Notes: generated from the sequence alone by a model not told the origin. Counted from the stretch's first letter, positions 1 to 9,642 are shown. The stretch: DNA of 64,000 nucleotides from Unio delphinus (GCA_029339505.1 JAQISU010000114.1:3105001-3169000), one strand, 5' to 3'. Program-made: numbers and translations.

Positions 1-1765
<1,765 letters not shown>

Positions 1766-1771
1766 TCAAGT
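1766..1771. repeat. Left target site duplication TCAAGT
   Basis: TCAAGT directly precedes the left end of the element and recurs directly after the right end at 17451-17456. Polintons are known to make 6-bp duplications on insertion. One T is ambiguous: if the right terminal T belongs to the element, the duplication is 5 bp (CAAGT) and both ends begin AGCAGCAG. Confidence 0.85.
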
Positions 1772-2020
1772 AGCAGCAGAGAGGGTGAACAGACCACGTT
1801 TTCAAGCAAAAATAAGGCTTCCAGATAAGGTTTTCGAACAAAATATGGCCTATAGATAACGTTTTCGAACAAAATATCAGGTTTCCAACAAATCTCATTT
1901 AACCAAAAAAAAAGTCTCCATTTTTGCAAAACGGAGATTTTACGATTTTTTAATCAATTTTGCTCGCAACGATGTGGTCATCCACCCTCTCTGCTGCTAA
2001 AGTTTTCAGTTCTGGGTTAA
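1772..2020. repeat. Left terminal inverted repeat
   Basis: This 249-bp stretch is the reverse complement of 17203-17450, with no mismatch seen by eye apart from the terminal base. It starts AGCAGCAGAGAGGGTG. The same 16-mer occurs inverted at 1983-1998, so each TIR contains a nested inverted repeat. Between them are three iterated units of about 31 bp starting near 1797, 1829 and 1860, each with a TTTTC(G/A)A(A/G)CAAAA core. In related elements the TIRs are the replication ends; the iterons could be protein-binding sites, which is inference. Confidence 0.95.
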
Positions 2021-2057
2021 CAAAAAATAATAAATGATTTGATCGAGTCTTTAGGAC

Positions 2058-2077
2058 GAAAATCATTTATGATTTCA
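2058..2077 (-). promoter_or_regulatory. Junction near-palindrome at the fibre-like stop
   Basis: An imperfect inverted repeat, GAAATCA/TGATTTTC on the minus strand, has the gene's stop codon in its loop. It belongs to the recurring junction set (4051, 6612, 8054, 8509, 9621). A 3'-end hairpin or promoter remnant is possible. Confidence 0.45.
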
Positions 2078-3338
2078 CAAACAGACTAATCGCTAACACC
2101 TCTTCTTGTAAATCAATCAGATTATTTAACTGGTCGGTGAGTTTGAAATTAATTCTGGTTAATGAATTATTATGGCATCGCATGTAGACAGGATTAATTG
2201 GGTTTTCAATAATTAGGAATCCTGGAGGAGCTGTTGGTGCAAACGAATAAAGAATATATCCTTGCTGAGCTTGATTTGATTGCTCTAGATTAATCTGATA
2301 GCTTCCTTCGATAACATCACATACTAAATTGAGCGCAATCACCGATGAAATATTCACGTTGAACGGAGCGATATGCCTACCGCCACCATCTGGATCATTA
2401 TTATATTTGAGGAGGACAGTTGAATCTGATTTTTGTAGCGCTTTGATATCGGTTTTAACAATTCTTGCTAATTCATCAGCGTTGTATTTCGGAAACTTGA
2501 AATTACGCAGATTGTCTTCTGTGATATTGTAATCGGTTAGGAATCGTTGTTTATTGTCGCTGTTGTCATTAATTATTGTTTGAATAATTAGTTCATAGAT
2601 ATATTCCATGTCCGATATAAGTTGATTTATTATTTCAACGTGTTTTTGCGATCTTGTTTTCCGTAGTTGTTCTAGTTGTGTGTCATATAATTGTTTAATC
2701 TCATTAAAATAACCACGGACGTCAGTTAGCGTAAATGAAATAGTAACAGATGAGTCGGTTGTTCTTTTAATGATAAAATCCCATTGCAATGTGTCTTTGT
2801 TGGTGAATATAAATCTATCGGCGATTTTTCCTTTTCTTATATCAGATAAATCATCTCGATAACTGGGATTGATTTCATGATATGATTGTACATCCGTGGT
2901 TAAGTCGGTGGTGGATTTTTCCGGTGGGTTTTCAGGCCATCCTAGTACGGTTCTAATAGAACTTTGATAGATATCTACGACGTATCCTTCTGTGCTTATC
3001 TCAATTGCGGATGATAGTGTCGGCTCATGAACTGTTATAGCGATTTTTGATTCTTTTCCAGTAATCGATTTTATTCTACGCGCGAATTCATTATTGATTT
3101 GTTCGATTTGGTATGACCCTGTTGGTATCGAAACGACGTTCCAGTCTGGGGTTCCGTCGGGTTTATTCTTATTCGCAAACACTAAAGAATTATTGGGTTG
3201 TTGACCACCAAATCATTTTGATCTGATATTAGGCCAACTGTGATACACTCGTAGTTTTGCTAGCGCTATCTCCTTCACTGGGACCGGAGAGGGGAAATTC
3301 ACACTGAATTCTGGATTCGTTGATGTTATTGATATCAT
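2067..3338 (-). pseudogene. Fibre-like / minor virion protein, interrupted by an in-frame TGA
   Basis: The gene resembles a putative minor structural (fibre-like) protein found in animal Polintons. The start is taken as the ATG at 3338; the N-terminal part (MISITSTNPEFSVNFPSP...) matches the usual beginning of this family. A TGA at 3213-3215 interrupts the frame, and the same frame then continues to 2067. Recognisable parts are GSYQIEQIN soon after the break, a central helical region (about residues 180-260 of the main part), and a C-terminal domain with ILYSFAPTAPPGFLI and NPVYMRCHNNSLTRIN. The family role as a capsid appendage is inferred from context, not proven. A tandem duplication shared with the upstream gene has remodelled the 5' end. 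The stop may be a mutation, a sequencing error or a read-through site. Confidence 0.7.
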
Positions 3339-3623
3339 GCTTGTTTGTACTGGGTTCGTGTTCTCCACTATTCGTTGAAGTAATTCCATCGGTGTCGTCA
3401 TTGTTATTATACTCATGTTGTATTTCTAATTTTGGTATCGAGGAATCATAAATACTGACCATCACTGAGAACTCACAATCTGGTAATGTTGATATTATTG
3501 AGATCATTTTGTTTTTTGGGTTCGTGTTTTCTGATTCCATCGGTGTTGTCATTGTTATTATATTCATGTTGTCGCTCTAATTTCGATATCGCGGAATCAA
3601 AAATACTGACCATCGCTGAGAAT
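3295..3623. repeat. Imperfect tandem duplication at a gene junction
   Basis: Two copies, about 175 bp (3295-3470) and about 155 bp (3470-3623), share the patterns GGGTTCGTGTT, TCCATCGGTG(T)TGTCATTGTTATTAT, CATGTTG and ATACTGACCATC. The unit covers the end of the small membrane protein gene and the start of the fibre-like gene. Degenerate second versions of both gene ends therefore lie between them, giving spurious open frames. The copies have diverged by substitutions and small indels. Confidence 0.8.
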
Positions 3624-4018
3624 TCACTATCTGATATAATTGTATTATCGAGTGACGACGATATCATCAATGATAACTGCGAATATGCGGTTGATGCAAT
3701 ATGAAATTGAAGTAAGTAATTCTGCAGTTTACTCTGGCTGCATGATGATATCTTTTTTGCTATCCCGGTTGATATACCCCCGATTGTAGCCACCGCAGAA
3801 ATGCAAATTGGAACTACGACCGGGGCAATCATTGTAACAGATGCTAGTATTATTCCGGCACCAGTGAGAACGCTTGACACCGAGTATATAATAACATCAA
3901 TTGCGGTGATTCTTCGTCGGTATTTTTTTATTTTTATTTGATACTCTTCAGTGAGGGTTTTGAGTCTATTCTGAAATTCTCTGACCTGATCATAGCGACA
4001 TTGCGTTGATGAAATCAT
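3473..4018 (-). CDS. Small predicted membrane protein (Polinton virion-module family)
   Basis: This 181-residue product has a charged N-terminal helix (about 1-40, RVREFQNRLKTLTEEYQ-like), then two hydrophobic stretches at about 45-85 rich in small residues (GAGIILASVTMIAPVVVPIC). A helical C-terminal region and an Asn-rich tail follow. I recognise the layout from small proteins next to the fibre-like gene in animal Polintons; their function is unknown, and membrane association is inferred. The last 30 or so residues lie in the tandem duplication, so the natural C-terminus may differ. The start at 4018 follows the 4030-4043 palindrome by 11 bp. Confidence 0.7.
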   Translation of the reverse strand: MISSTQCRYDQVREFQNRLKTLTEEYQIKIKKYRRRITAIDVIIYSVSSVLTGAGIILASVTMIAPVVVPICISAVATIGGISTGIAKKISSCSQSKLQNYLLQFHIASTAYSQLSLMISSSLDNTIISDSEFSAMVSIFDSAISKLERQHEYNNNDNTDGIRKHEPKKQNDLNNINITRL

Positions 4019-4029
4019 TGTTATTTTAA

Positions 4030-4043
4030 AAACGCTAGCGTTT
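4030..4043. promoter_or_regulatory. 14-bp palindrome AAACGCTAGCGTTT, copy 1
   Basis: This perfect palindrome lies in the 58-bp gap between the FFG-repeat gene stop and the membrane protein start. Identical copies are at 8536-8549 and 13854-13867. It could be an operator or promoter dyad, or an RNA hairpin. Confidence 0.5.
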
Positions 4044-4050
4044 TCAATTG

Positions 4051-4075
4051 TGAAATCCGAAGGATTTTCCTTTCA
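4051..4075 (-). promoter_or_regulatory. Junction near-palindrome upstream of the membrane protein gene
   Basis: On the minus strand, TGAAAGGAAAATCC-TTC-GGATTTCA forms a 6-bp stem (AAATCC/GGATTT) inside TGAAA...TTTCA. It sits just after the stop of the preceding gene and upstream of the next start, as do the related elements elsewhere in the virion module. Confidence 0.5.
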
Positions 4076-4076
4076 A

Positions 4077-5606
4077 TTATCCTATTATTGACCTGGTTTT
4101 AGGATCTGATGAGGGGACACCGGATACAAATTCTATTATCCAGGGTAGTGACTCCCTAATCACAGACTCGTCGGAATTCTTTATAACAATCGTAAGCGGG
4201 ATTGGTATAGCAGGTGGAGGTTTTGGTATTTTCTCTAGTATATACATCAATGTGTTAACACCGCTGATACCTGTGTTGCTGAATTCCAAATCAAATTTAC
4301 GGTGATGTATTATTGTAAGTCGGTAGCAACCTGGTGCACCAGTATGTCTGTTGCCAACACAAAGATAATTTTCATTTCCCCGGATCCAATCAAAAGTCCC
4401 ACTATCAACCGTGTACACGATGTTATTGACGCTTACACTATGTGGAATTTTTATCCTATTGATAGCCGCGCTAATCTCAGCGAGAGTCATGACTGCCACA
4501 AGTGGGAATCCAAAGAACTTATTAACAATGTCATTGACTGGTTTTTGATTTTCTTTTAGTTTAAGAAGATCGTCGGAAATATCGAGATAATTTACCCTGA
4601 TTTTGGTAGGATCTATTGTTTTTCCACTCTCCTCCTTGTTAGAAAAGAATGAAACCAGAAGTTCGTTGATTCTAATCAGTGCTTGGGTTTTAATATGGTT
4701 GTCGATGTTAGAAAATTTCGTCGTGATATCTTGGAGGCTACTGCCCTCAAAGAACTTAATAACCATTTCATTTGTGAGCTTTTGTTCGTCAATAGCTTTT
4801 TTAACTTCAGCGAGGGTTGGACCTGTCAACGATGTGGTTTCAGAACCAGGTGTTCTCCCCAAAAATCTATCCACGATGGTATTAAGTGTTGTTTGTCTCA
4901 CCATAAACATATTAATATCTTTGAGAGTTATTGTAGATGTAGCCGGGATACCAAAGAAATTATTAGCGATGTAGGCATTGTGAGTGTGCTTGCCGATAAA
5001 CTCACTGATTTCAGCGAGAGTCGAGTCTGCCACAGGTGGGGATCCAAAAAACCTAACAATGACGTCGTTAGTGGGTTTTTGATCTTCTATTAGTTTAGAA
5101 ATCTCGAGATAATTTGCCTTGATTTCATTTTCATTCATCATCCTTCCCGCGTCCTTGTTAAAAAAGAATAGCGATAGATAGTTTTTAATTTCAGCGAGAG
5201 TCATGCCAACCACAAGCGGTGTTCCAAAGAATTTATGTATGACATTTTTGCGAAAATTATTATAACCTCGTATAAGATCATTCAGCTCACGTTCGTTGGT
5301 AGCAATCGCGTCGGTGATCGTAGACACAAGTGCGCCTGGTTTAAGTCGTCCGTCGTTGGAATACAGCGCAATAGAGTTTTCAGCGGCGTCGCGCTGCCGT
5401 ATCAAAATGTCATTCAATGACACATCACTGGATTTCAATTTACCCTGTTTGTCTTGAAATACAACTATTTCATTAGGATCAACATTTGTTAAGTTGAACG
5501 TCTCAGCGATTTCATCTTCAATTATTTTTTTTACATCCTTGACAGAATCAGGTGGTGCAGTGCCATCGGGTTTGGGTTTCAAAGACCTCCCCCAAATATC
5601 AATCAT
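4077..5606 (-). CDS. FFG-repeat protein, putative fibre or tail component
   Basis: A 509-residue protein of unknown function. Six copies of an aromatic-Gly motif recur: HKFFGTP (about 125), VRFFGSP (185), NNFFGIP (215), DRFLGRTP (245), IKFFEGSS (290) and NKFFGFP (365). Several are followed by MTLAEI or STLAEI. A longer unit of about 180 residues (FF-N-K...NYL-IS...NQKP-ND) is also repeated. Residues from about 395 form a different, non-repetitive C-terminal domain containing FDWIRGNENYLCVGN. Repeated shafts with a distinct end domain are typical of virion fibres, and the gene sits in the structural cluster, so a fibre or spike role is a reasonable inference only. Confidence 0.7.
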   Translation of the reverse strand: MIDIWGRSLKPKPDGTAPPDSVKDVKKIIEDEIAETFNLTNVDPNEIVVFQDKQGKLKSSDVSLNDILIRQRDAAENSIALYSNDGRLKPGALVSTITDAIATNERELNDLIRGYNNFRKNVIHKFFGTPLVVGMTLAEIKNYLSLFFFNKDAGRMMNENEIKANYLEISKLIEDQKPTNDVIVRFFGSPPVADSTLAEISEFIGKHTHNAYIANNFFGIPATSTITLKDINMFMVRQTTLNTIVDRFLGRTPGSETTSLTGPTLAEVKKAIDEQKLTNEMVIKFFEGSSLQDITTKFSNIDNHIKTQALIRINELLVSFFSNKEESGKTIDPTKIRVNYLDISDDLLKLKENQKPVNDIVNKFFGFPLVAVMTLAEISAAINRIKIPHSVSVNNIVYTVDSGTFDWIRGNENYLCVGNRHTGAPGCYRLTIIHHRKFDLEFSNTGISGVNTLMYILEKIPKPPPAIPIPLTIVIKNSDESVIRESLPWIIEFVSGVPSSDPKTRSIIG

Positions 5607-5630
5607 GTTATTGTAAAACTCTTTCTCTCT

Positions 5631-6098
5631 CTAAAATCGTTTTTGACGACTTCGTCGTTGCCAGTGATTACTAGTGTATTCATTAACGACAACATGTGGT
5701 GGTTTTCCGCTTGGGTTACTCAAGGAGTTAGAAATAGCGTCAAGGACATTTAATACTTCGCTGCCGCATATTGGTGGGTCAATCATCGTTTGTGTTGGTA
5801 GCGTAGAATACCAAGTCTTCATTGGAAGGGTTTTTATATACCGCATAAACTCTTTTGGTGGGGCTAATCCATATGAATCGAAATAAACAATCCCACGTGG
5901 ATCAATAGCGTATGCAACCCAGTGAGTTCCGGGTCCAGTGCTGTTATCTAAATTAATGATTCCGGTTTCAACGCTGTTTGGTTGATGTGGTAATTGATCT
6001 TTCATAAAGACACCTCTGAAGTTTTTAATCGCTAGTTTTTTAGCAGCATCCATTAAATCAAAATTGGACATAGGAACCATCGAAGATTTGGGAACCAT
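5631..6098 (-). CDS. Adenain-like maturation cysteine protease
   Basis: The protein is a C5/adenain-type protease that would cleave virion precursors. After the typical N-terminal stretch (SNFDLMDAAKKLAIKNFRGVF) come the catalytic His in GTHWVAY, the acidic residue in YFDSYG and the nucleophile Cys in PPICGSE. The Gln that usually lies seven residues before the Cys appears eight before it here (TQTMIDPPIC). The residues after CG also differ from the usual pattern. The first ATG is at 6098; ATGs at 6080 and 6071 are possible, and 6071 matches the family start best. The C-terminus is Arg/Lys-rich. It lies between the pX-like and FFG-repeat genes. Confidence 0.88.
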   Translation of the reverse strand: MVPKSSMVPMSNFDLMDAAKKLAIKNFRGVFMKDQLPHQPNSVETGIINLDNSTGPGTHWVAYAIDPRGIVYFDSYGLAPPKEFMRYIKTLPMKTWYSTLPTQTMIDPPICGSEVLNVLDAISNSLSNPSGKPPHVVVNEYTSNHWQRRSRQKRF

Positions 6099-6120
6099 AG
6101 GTTCCTGAATTAATAAATCG

Positions 6121-6190
6121 TTCCTGGTAGTCTTAGACCCTTTCCGCTGTACCACGAATACGGGGTTCCTGGTAGTCTTAGACCCTTTCC
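6121..6190. repeat. 25-bp direct repeat at the pX-like/protease junction
   Basis: TTCCTGGTAGTCTTAGACCC followed by TTTCC occurs at 6121-6145 and again at 6166-6190, a 45-bp period. The second copy overlaps the end of the pX-like gene and the first lies just upstream of the protease ATG. Confidence 0.9.
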
Positions 6191-6573
6191 CTTTTTTTAT
6201 ATCCTTTCCCAGTTGCTTTCTTTAGTGCCATTCCTGCTGCAGTACCAACGGCTCCTAACGCTGCCGCTTTAGCCACCGCTGGGGCTGCTGCTGCAATTAA
6301 TGCTGGAATCGCAGCTAACAACGGAAATATACCGCCTGTTTTAATCATATTTTTGATAGCAGCCGCAGAGAGAGTAATCTGAACACCCTTTTTTGCTGCA
6401 AGTGCATCATTGAAATGTTTCACCTGACGAGTTGTCAGTGATAATTTATTTGCACCACCAGTCATTTGGTTGGGTTTCAACGTGATTGTGGTTCCACATT
6501 TTTTTGCTGATTCCGATTGCAATTTTTTTAATTGACCAGGAGTTAACGCAACACTAATAACACTATATGACAT
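6178..6573 (-). CDS. pX-like small virion protein
   Basis: A 131-residue protein of a type found next to the capsid gene in most animal Polintons and adintoviruses. It has polar repeats rich in Leu/Thr/Ser (LTPGQLKKLQ, LTTRQVKHFN, LSAAAIKNM), then GGIFPLLAAIPALIAAAAP, a long Ala-rich hydrophobic helix at about 82-115, and a basic tail (KKATGKGYKKRERV). In adintoviruses such proteins are compared with adenovirus pX or pVI core and membrane-active peptides. A virion role is therefore likely but the exact function is unknown. The start at 6573 is preceded by an AT-rich TATATA stretch. Confidence 0.75.
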   Translation of the reverse strand: MSYSVISVALTPGQLKKLQSESAKKCGTTITLKPNQMTGGANKLSLTTRQVKHFNDALAAKKGVQITLSAAAIKNMIKTGGIFPLLAAIPALIAAAAPAVAKAAALGAVGTAAGMALKKATGKGYKKRERV

Positions 6574-6611
6574 TATATATAATTGATTGATTCTAATTCA
6601 ATGAAAAATCG

Positions 6612-6634
6612 AGAAAATCAATCAAAGATTTTCT
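6612..6634 (-). promoter_or_regulatory. Hairpin at the major capsid gene stop
   Basis: A perfect 8-bp stem, AGAAAATC/GATTTTCT, surrounds a 7-nt loop that contains the capsid gene's TGA. It also lies in the leader of the downstream pX-like gene. It belongs to the recurring junction elements. Confidence 0.5.
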
Positions 6635-8025
6635 ACTGGCGCATCTACCACTCTCATTCTTCCTCCAACACCTTCGAGTAGCATTGATTTATCACTGAGA
6701 ATGACAGCAACCGCTCTATAATTATCAATAGTATCAGGACGGGTTACATTAGCTCTAAAGTGTATATCAACGACGGATTGTCTTGTTAAATCAAGAGGTT
6801 CCAGCGAAAAGTAATAGATCGGATATAGATTCTTAAAATCTAATTGTGATATTTGCAAACCAGTATCAACATTTTGATCACGTGCCATGAACGACAGCAA
6901 TCTATGATACACGCGTGCAATATAATTTTCTGTGTAATCGAGTTGCACATCTTCGGATGGTTCCTGCTGACCGTTTATTCTCAGTGAGACGTCTTTCACA
7001 CCTAATGGATCAAATATCATATGACTGAAACGTTGATCGCCAACTCGTGTGTTATCCTGTAGCGCTACAAATATATGACGTGGAGCTGAAACACCTTGTT
7101 TTGATGCTAGATTCCACGTGAATAACCCGTTCAGATTTGATTGTTTAACATCTGTACTCACGGTTAACCAACTTAACAACGACTTTCCTCCTTGGTCCAT
7201 AAATGATAGTAATCGTTCTTCTGCGGTGATTGCTGGAGTCAACATTGGCATCCACAATGATATTTTTGTTAAAATAACTTTACCGGCATCAGCATTGGGA
7301 TTTGCAGCATCTGCTGGAATCCTCCAAATTGCGTCATTATCATCACCCTTTCGTACAAGCGCTACTGTATGCTTCGCCCCGTAGATAACTTTTCGGACGT
7401 TTCTACAGAATCCAAATATGTGATGCAGTGGAATAGCGCATGAAAATGATTTACTAGCCCCTTGCAACATTGAAATACGTGTTGCGGCTCCTAGATTGAA
7501 ATTAACGTCGTTGTTTATAACTACAGCCTCGACATCAGCATCATCATTAGCAGCACTGGCTTTTTTTGGTCGTCTTACAACAAATTGAATTCCTCCAGCG
7601 GTATTTTTAACGTCCTTTGCAAACATCATAGAAGGTCCTGCTGATCTTGTATAATCATCAGAATATCTCGCTAACCCTATTATTGTTGTAGCCACATCAA
7701 CATCGCGATCTATCGACTCGATTTCTTTTCCATCAATGAGGTATCTTGCACTCTCAAATAACGCCATAATACCATTATTGACAAAACCGACTTGAGTACC
7801 AGCTGGATATGATGCTCCAGCAGCTGTTACAAGTTTTCCTTCTACTTCGATAAACGCTTCACAAGGCAAAAAATATTTACTGGTATCATGGACTTGAAGT
7901 TCAATTCGCGATCGACTATTTGCGTCTATTGCATGATAAGCGTAATATTGATAATCGCGTACAGAATCATCCTTGCCAACTGGGGCGTCTATATCAAACG
8001 CCGGATCATGTGATTTTTTGAACAT
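6622..8025 (-). CDS. Major capsid protein, double jelly-roll
   Basis: The 467-residue protein fits the Polinton/adintovirus major capsid family in length, position and sequence pattern. Features include an N-terminal region rich in charged and aromatic residues (VRDYQYYAYHAI), beta-rich stretches (RIELQVHDTSKYFLP), IPLHHIFGFCRNVRKVIYG in the middle, and a second beta-rich half with KNLYPIYYFSLEPLDLT. The fold would be two consecutive jelly rolls forming pseudo-hexameric trimers. I assign it from family resemblance and gene order (pVI-like, MCP, pX-like, protease); no structure prediction was run. The start ATG at 8025 is 28 nt downstream of the TGAAA...TTTCA element at 8054-8074. No frame damage is seen. 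Confidence 0.88.
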   Translation of the reverse strand: MFKKSHDPAFDIDAPVGKDDSVRDYQYYAYHAIDANSRSRIELQVHDTSKYFLPCEAFIEVEGKLVTAAGASYPAGTQVGFVNNGIMALFESARYLIDGKEIESIDRDVDVATTIIGLARYSDDYTRSAGPSMMFAKDVKNTAGGIQFVVRRPKKASAANDDADVEAVVINNDVNFNLGAATRISMLQGASKSFSCAIPLHHIFGFCRNVRKVIYGAKHTVALVRKGDDNDAIWRIPADAANPNADAGKVILTKISLWMPMLTPAITAEERLLSFMDQGGKSLLSWLTVSTDVKQSNLNGLFTWNLASKQGVSAPRHIFVALQDNTRVGDQRFSHMIFDPLGVKDVSLRINGQQEPSEDVQLDYTENYIARVYHRLLSFMARDQNVDTGLQISQLDFKNLYPIYYFSLEPLDLTRQSVVDIHFRANVTRPDTIDNYRAVAVILSDKSMLLEGVGGRMRVVDAPVENL

Positions 8026-8045
8026 TTTATTCTATTTATCAGAGT

Positions 8046-8504
8046 CTAAATCGTGAAATCATAAACGATTTTCATCGACGTAGTTTTTTTAAAGCCGCTT
8101 CCTGCTATCATATTTGCAATATTGCTTTGGTCGGGGGTTAAAGCCATCGACGCTAATTTTTCGTCTACTGCGTTATTTATAATTCTACTAACACTTGCAG
8201 GCATCTCTGCTGTAGATGGTAACGGTTTCTTTTTTCGTCTCACTAATGATGTTAATTTATTCTTCGCAGTTGAAAATGCTTTTCCAGCAAGATCTCCAAC
8301 AGCACCAATACCCTTATCACGAATAACTTCAATTGCTTTCATTCCTAGTTGTTTAGCCAACGGCATCACTTTTGGAGCCATTCTCGTAAATAACCCTGCA
8401 ATGGTATTGCCTAAACCATCACCATAGTATGCTCTATAAACTGGAAACCGTGAATTAACTACATAGACGGGGGTTGGTTTATCATGATTGTAGTGTATGA
8501 TCAT
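8046..8504 (-). CDS. pVI-like basic virion protein (minor capsid candidate)
   Basis: This 152-residue protein has a Tyr-rich N-terminus, a Gly-rich motif GDGLGNTIAGLF, an amphipathic region (MAPKVMPLAKQLGMKAIEVI), a basic patch (LVRRKKKPLP) at about 86-96, and a polar C-terminus. The GLG-G-F arrangement upstream of the capsid gene is common in animal Polintons and has been compared with adenovirus minor capsid proteins. A packaging or cement role is inferred. Its start lies 4 nt after a conserved leader element nearly identical to that of the next gene upstream. Confidence 0.65.
   Translation of the reverse strand: MIIHYNHDKPTPVYVVNSRFPVYRAYYGDGLGNTIAGLFTRMAPKVMPLAKQLGMKAIEVIRDKGIGAVGDLAGKAFSTAKNKLTSLVRRKKKPLPSTAEMPASVSRIINNAVDEKLASMALTPDQSNIANMIAGSGFKKTTSMKIVYDFTI
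8054..8074 (-). promoter_or_regulatory. Junction near-palindrome upstream of the capsid gene... pVI-like gene end
   Basis: TGAAAATCGTTTATGATTTCA on the minus strand overlaps the last codons of the pVI-like gene and precedes the capsid ATG by 28 nt. It matches the leader element at 8509-8530 and 9621-9642. Confidence 0.5.
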
Positions 8505-8508
8505 TATT

Positions 8509-8530
8509 TGAAATCAGAAACCATTTTTCA
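8509..8530 (-). promoter_or_regulatory. Conserved leader element before the pVI-like gene
   Basis: TGAAAAATGGTTTCTGATTT followed by CA, then AATA and the ATG. The same arrangement, with four or five base changes, precedes the coiled-coil gene at 9621-9642. Such conservation directly against two start codons suggests a late promoter or 5' UTR signal. Confidence 0.55.
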
Positions 8531-8535
8531 ATTGG

Positions 8536-8549
8536 AAACGCTAGCGTTT
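8536..8549. promoter_or_regulatory. 14-bp palindrome AAACGCTAGCGTTT, copy 2
   Basis: A perfect palindrome between the coiled-coil gene stop (8567) and the pVI-like start (8504), 31 bp upstream of that start. Another perfect dyad, GTGATTAATCAC, overlaps the coiled-coil gene's stop codon nearby. Confidence 0.5.
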
Positions 8550-8566
8550 TTATTCAGTCCCGGTGA

Positions 8567-9616
8567 TTAATCACTGTGATAATCCTCCACTAACTCGTCA
8601 ATGAAATCTCGATATGTGCTGATATCCATGATACCACCCTGAAATAATCGTCTACAGATATCAGCTGCTTCATTAATTATTTCCGGTGAGTTATTTCCAG
8701 CTCGGAACCCTCCTACAAGAACCTCTAATCGTGATATATCATTGATAACACTACCAGGACATGAAATCCAAGGATTTTCCCTCGAAGAGTTTTCAACTAA
8801 ACCACTGCCTGAAAATCCTTTGGTTTTATCAGTGATACCGGTTGCACCTTTTTCATGATCAGCTTCTCTCGTTATTTTCATCTGTTGGGGGGATTGTGTT
8901 ATATCAATAAATTTTGATTGTTCTGGTAGTCTAAGAAATCCGGTATCCGATTGCTCCCCTATAGATGATTCAGCTTTTTTTATTGCTGCCATATATTCCT
9001 GAAATGTTTTATCATCTCCTTTTGCTTGAGAGGAACCTGATAGTATACGATATAACCCCCTATACCAATCTTTTTTAGGGGGAAGATTATAATCACCGTA
9101 AATATATTTTCTTCTCTGATGAAAACTCCTAGTGACAAATTGGGCTAATTCTTCCATAGAATCAAATTTTTTATTTCTCAATTCATCTAATTTACCGGGA
9201 AGAAGTTTTTCATTGAATGCAACTCGTCCACTAGTAGTAGTATCCTCCCCTTCTTCTTGAAATTCGGGTGGGGGGATATCTTCTTGAAGTTCTCGTTGTT
9301 GTTCTGAAGCGGTTGATATATCCTGAGGAAGTGTTTTCAATGATTTTTTTGTTTGTTTAGTTCTTTTTGCTATTTTTTCTAACACAGGAAGAAAAGACTC
9401 TTCTTGTTTTTTTCCTTCTTCAGAGATTGTTGACACTATCTGTTTCGTTGCTGTGGTTACTGGTTTAAACAATTCTTCAGACCCCACAGCAAAATCAGTT
9501 TGTAAACTCTGTCGTTGTTGCAGTTTATTCCGTACAGAGTCGCAAATTGGTACAAATCTCTTAATTGCATCCAGTCGTTCACGAGCCAATCGGGTTGTTA
9601 ATGCTTCATTGACCAT
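8567..9616 (-). CDS. Coiled-coil virion-module protein, function unknown
   Basis: About 349 residues from the ATG at 9616; this start is chosen because it follows the conserved leader at 9621-9642, although an upstream in-frame ATG exists at 9649. The N-terminal 60 residues are helical and charged (ALTTRLARERLDAIKRFVP). A Lys/Glu-rich probable coiled coil follows at about 60-120. A more globular patch has FDSMEELAQFVTRSFHQRRK and YGDYNLPPKKDWYRGLYRIL at about 165-205. The C-terminal 70 residues contain LEVLVGGFRAGNNSPEIINE. Similar long helical proteins lie upstream of the capsid block in animal Polintons. A scaffold or core role would fit, but I do not recognise a defined domain. Confidence 0.7.
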   Translation of the reverse strand: MVNEALTTRLARERLDAIKRFVPICDSVRNKLQQRQSLQTDFAVGSEELFKPVTTATKQIVSTISEEGKKQEESFLPVLEKIAKRTKQTKKSLKTLPQDISTASEQQRELQEDIPPPEFQEEGEDTTTSGRVAFNEKLLPGKLDELRNKKFDSMEELAQFVTRSFHQRRKYIYGDYNLPPKKDWYRGLYRILSGSSQAKGDDKTFQEYMAAIKKAESSIGEQSDTGFLRLPEQSKFIDITQSPQQMKITREADHEKGATGITDKTKGFSGSGLVENSSRENPWISCPGSVINDISRLEVLVGGFRAGNNSPEIINEAADICRRLFQGGIMDISTYRDFIDELVEDYHSD

Positions 9617-9620
9617 TATT

Positions 9621-9642
9621 TGAAATCGCAAACAATTTTTCA
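9621..9642 (-). promoter_or_regulatory. Conserved leader element before the coiled-coil gene
   Basis: TGAAAAATTGTTTGCGATTT followed by CA lies 4 nt before the ATG. A second, partial copy of its A-rich half lies immediately upstream (9641-9663), including another CAATTG. Confidence 0.55.

Noticed and set aside
3229..3567. Separate 112-residue gene
   Set aside because: Produced by the tandem duplication of the membrane/fibre-like gene junction.
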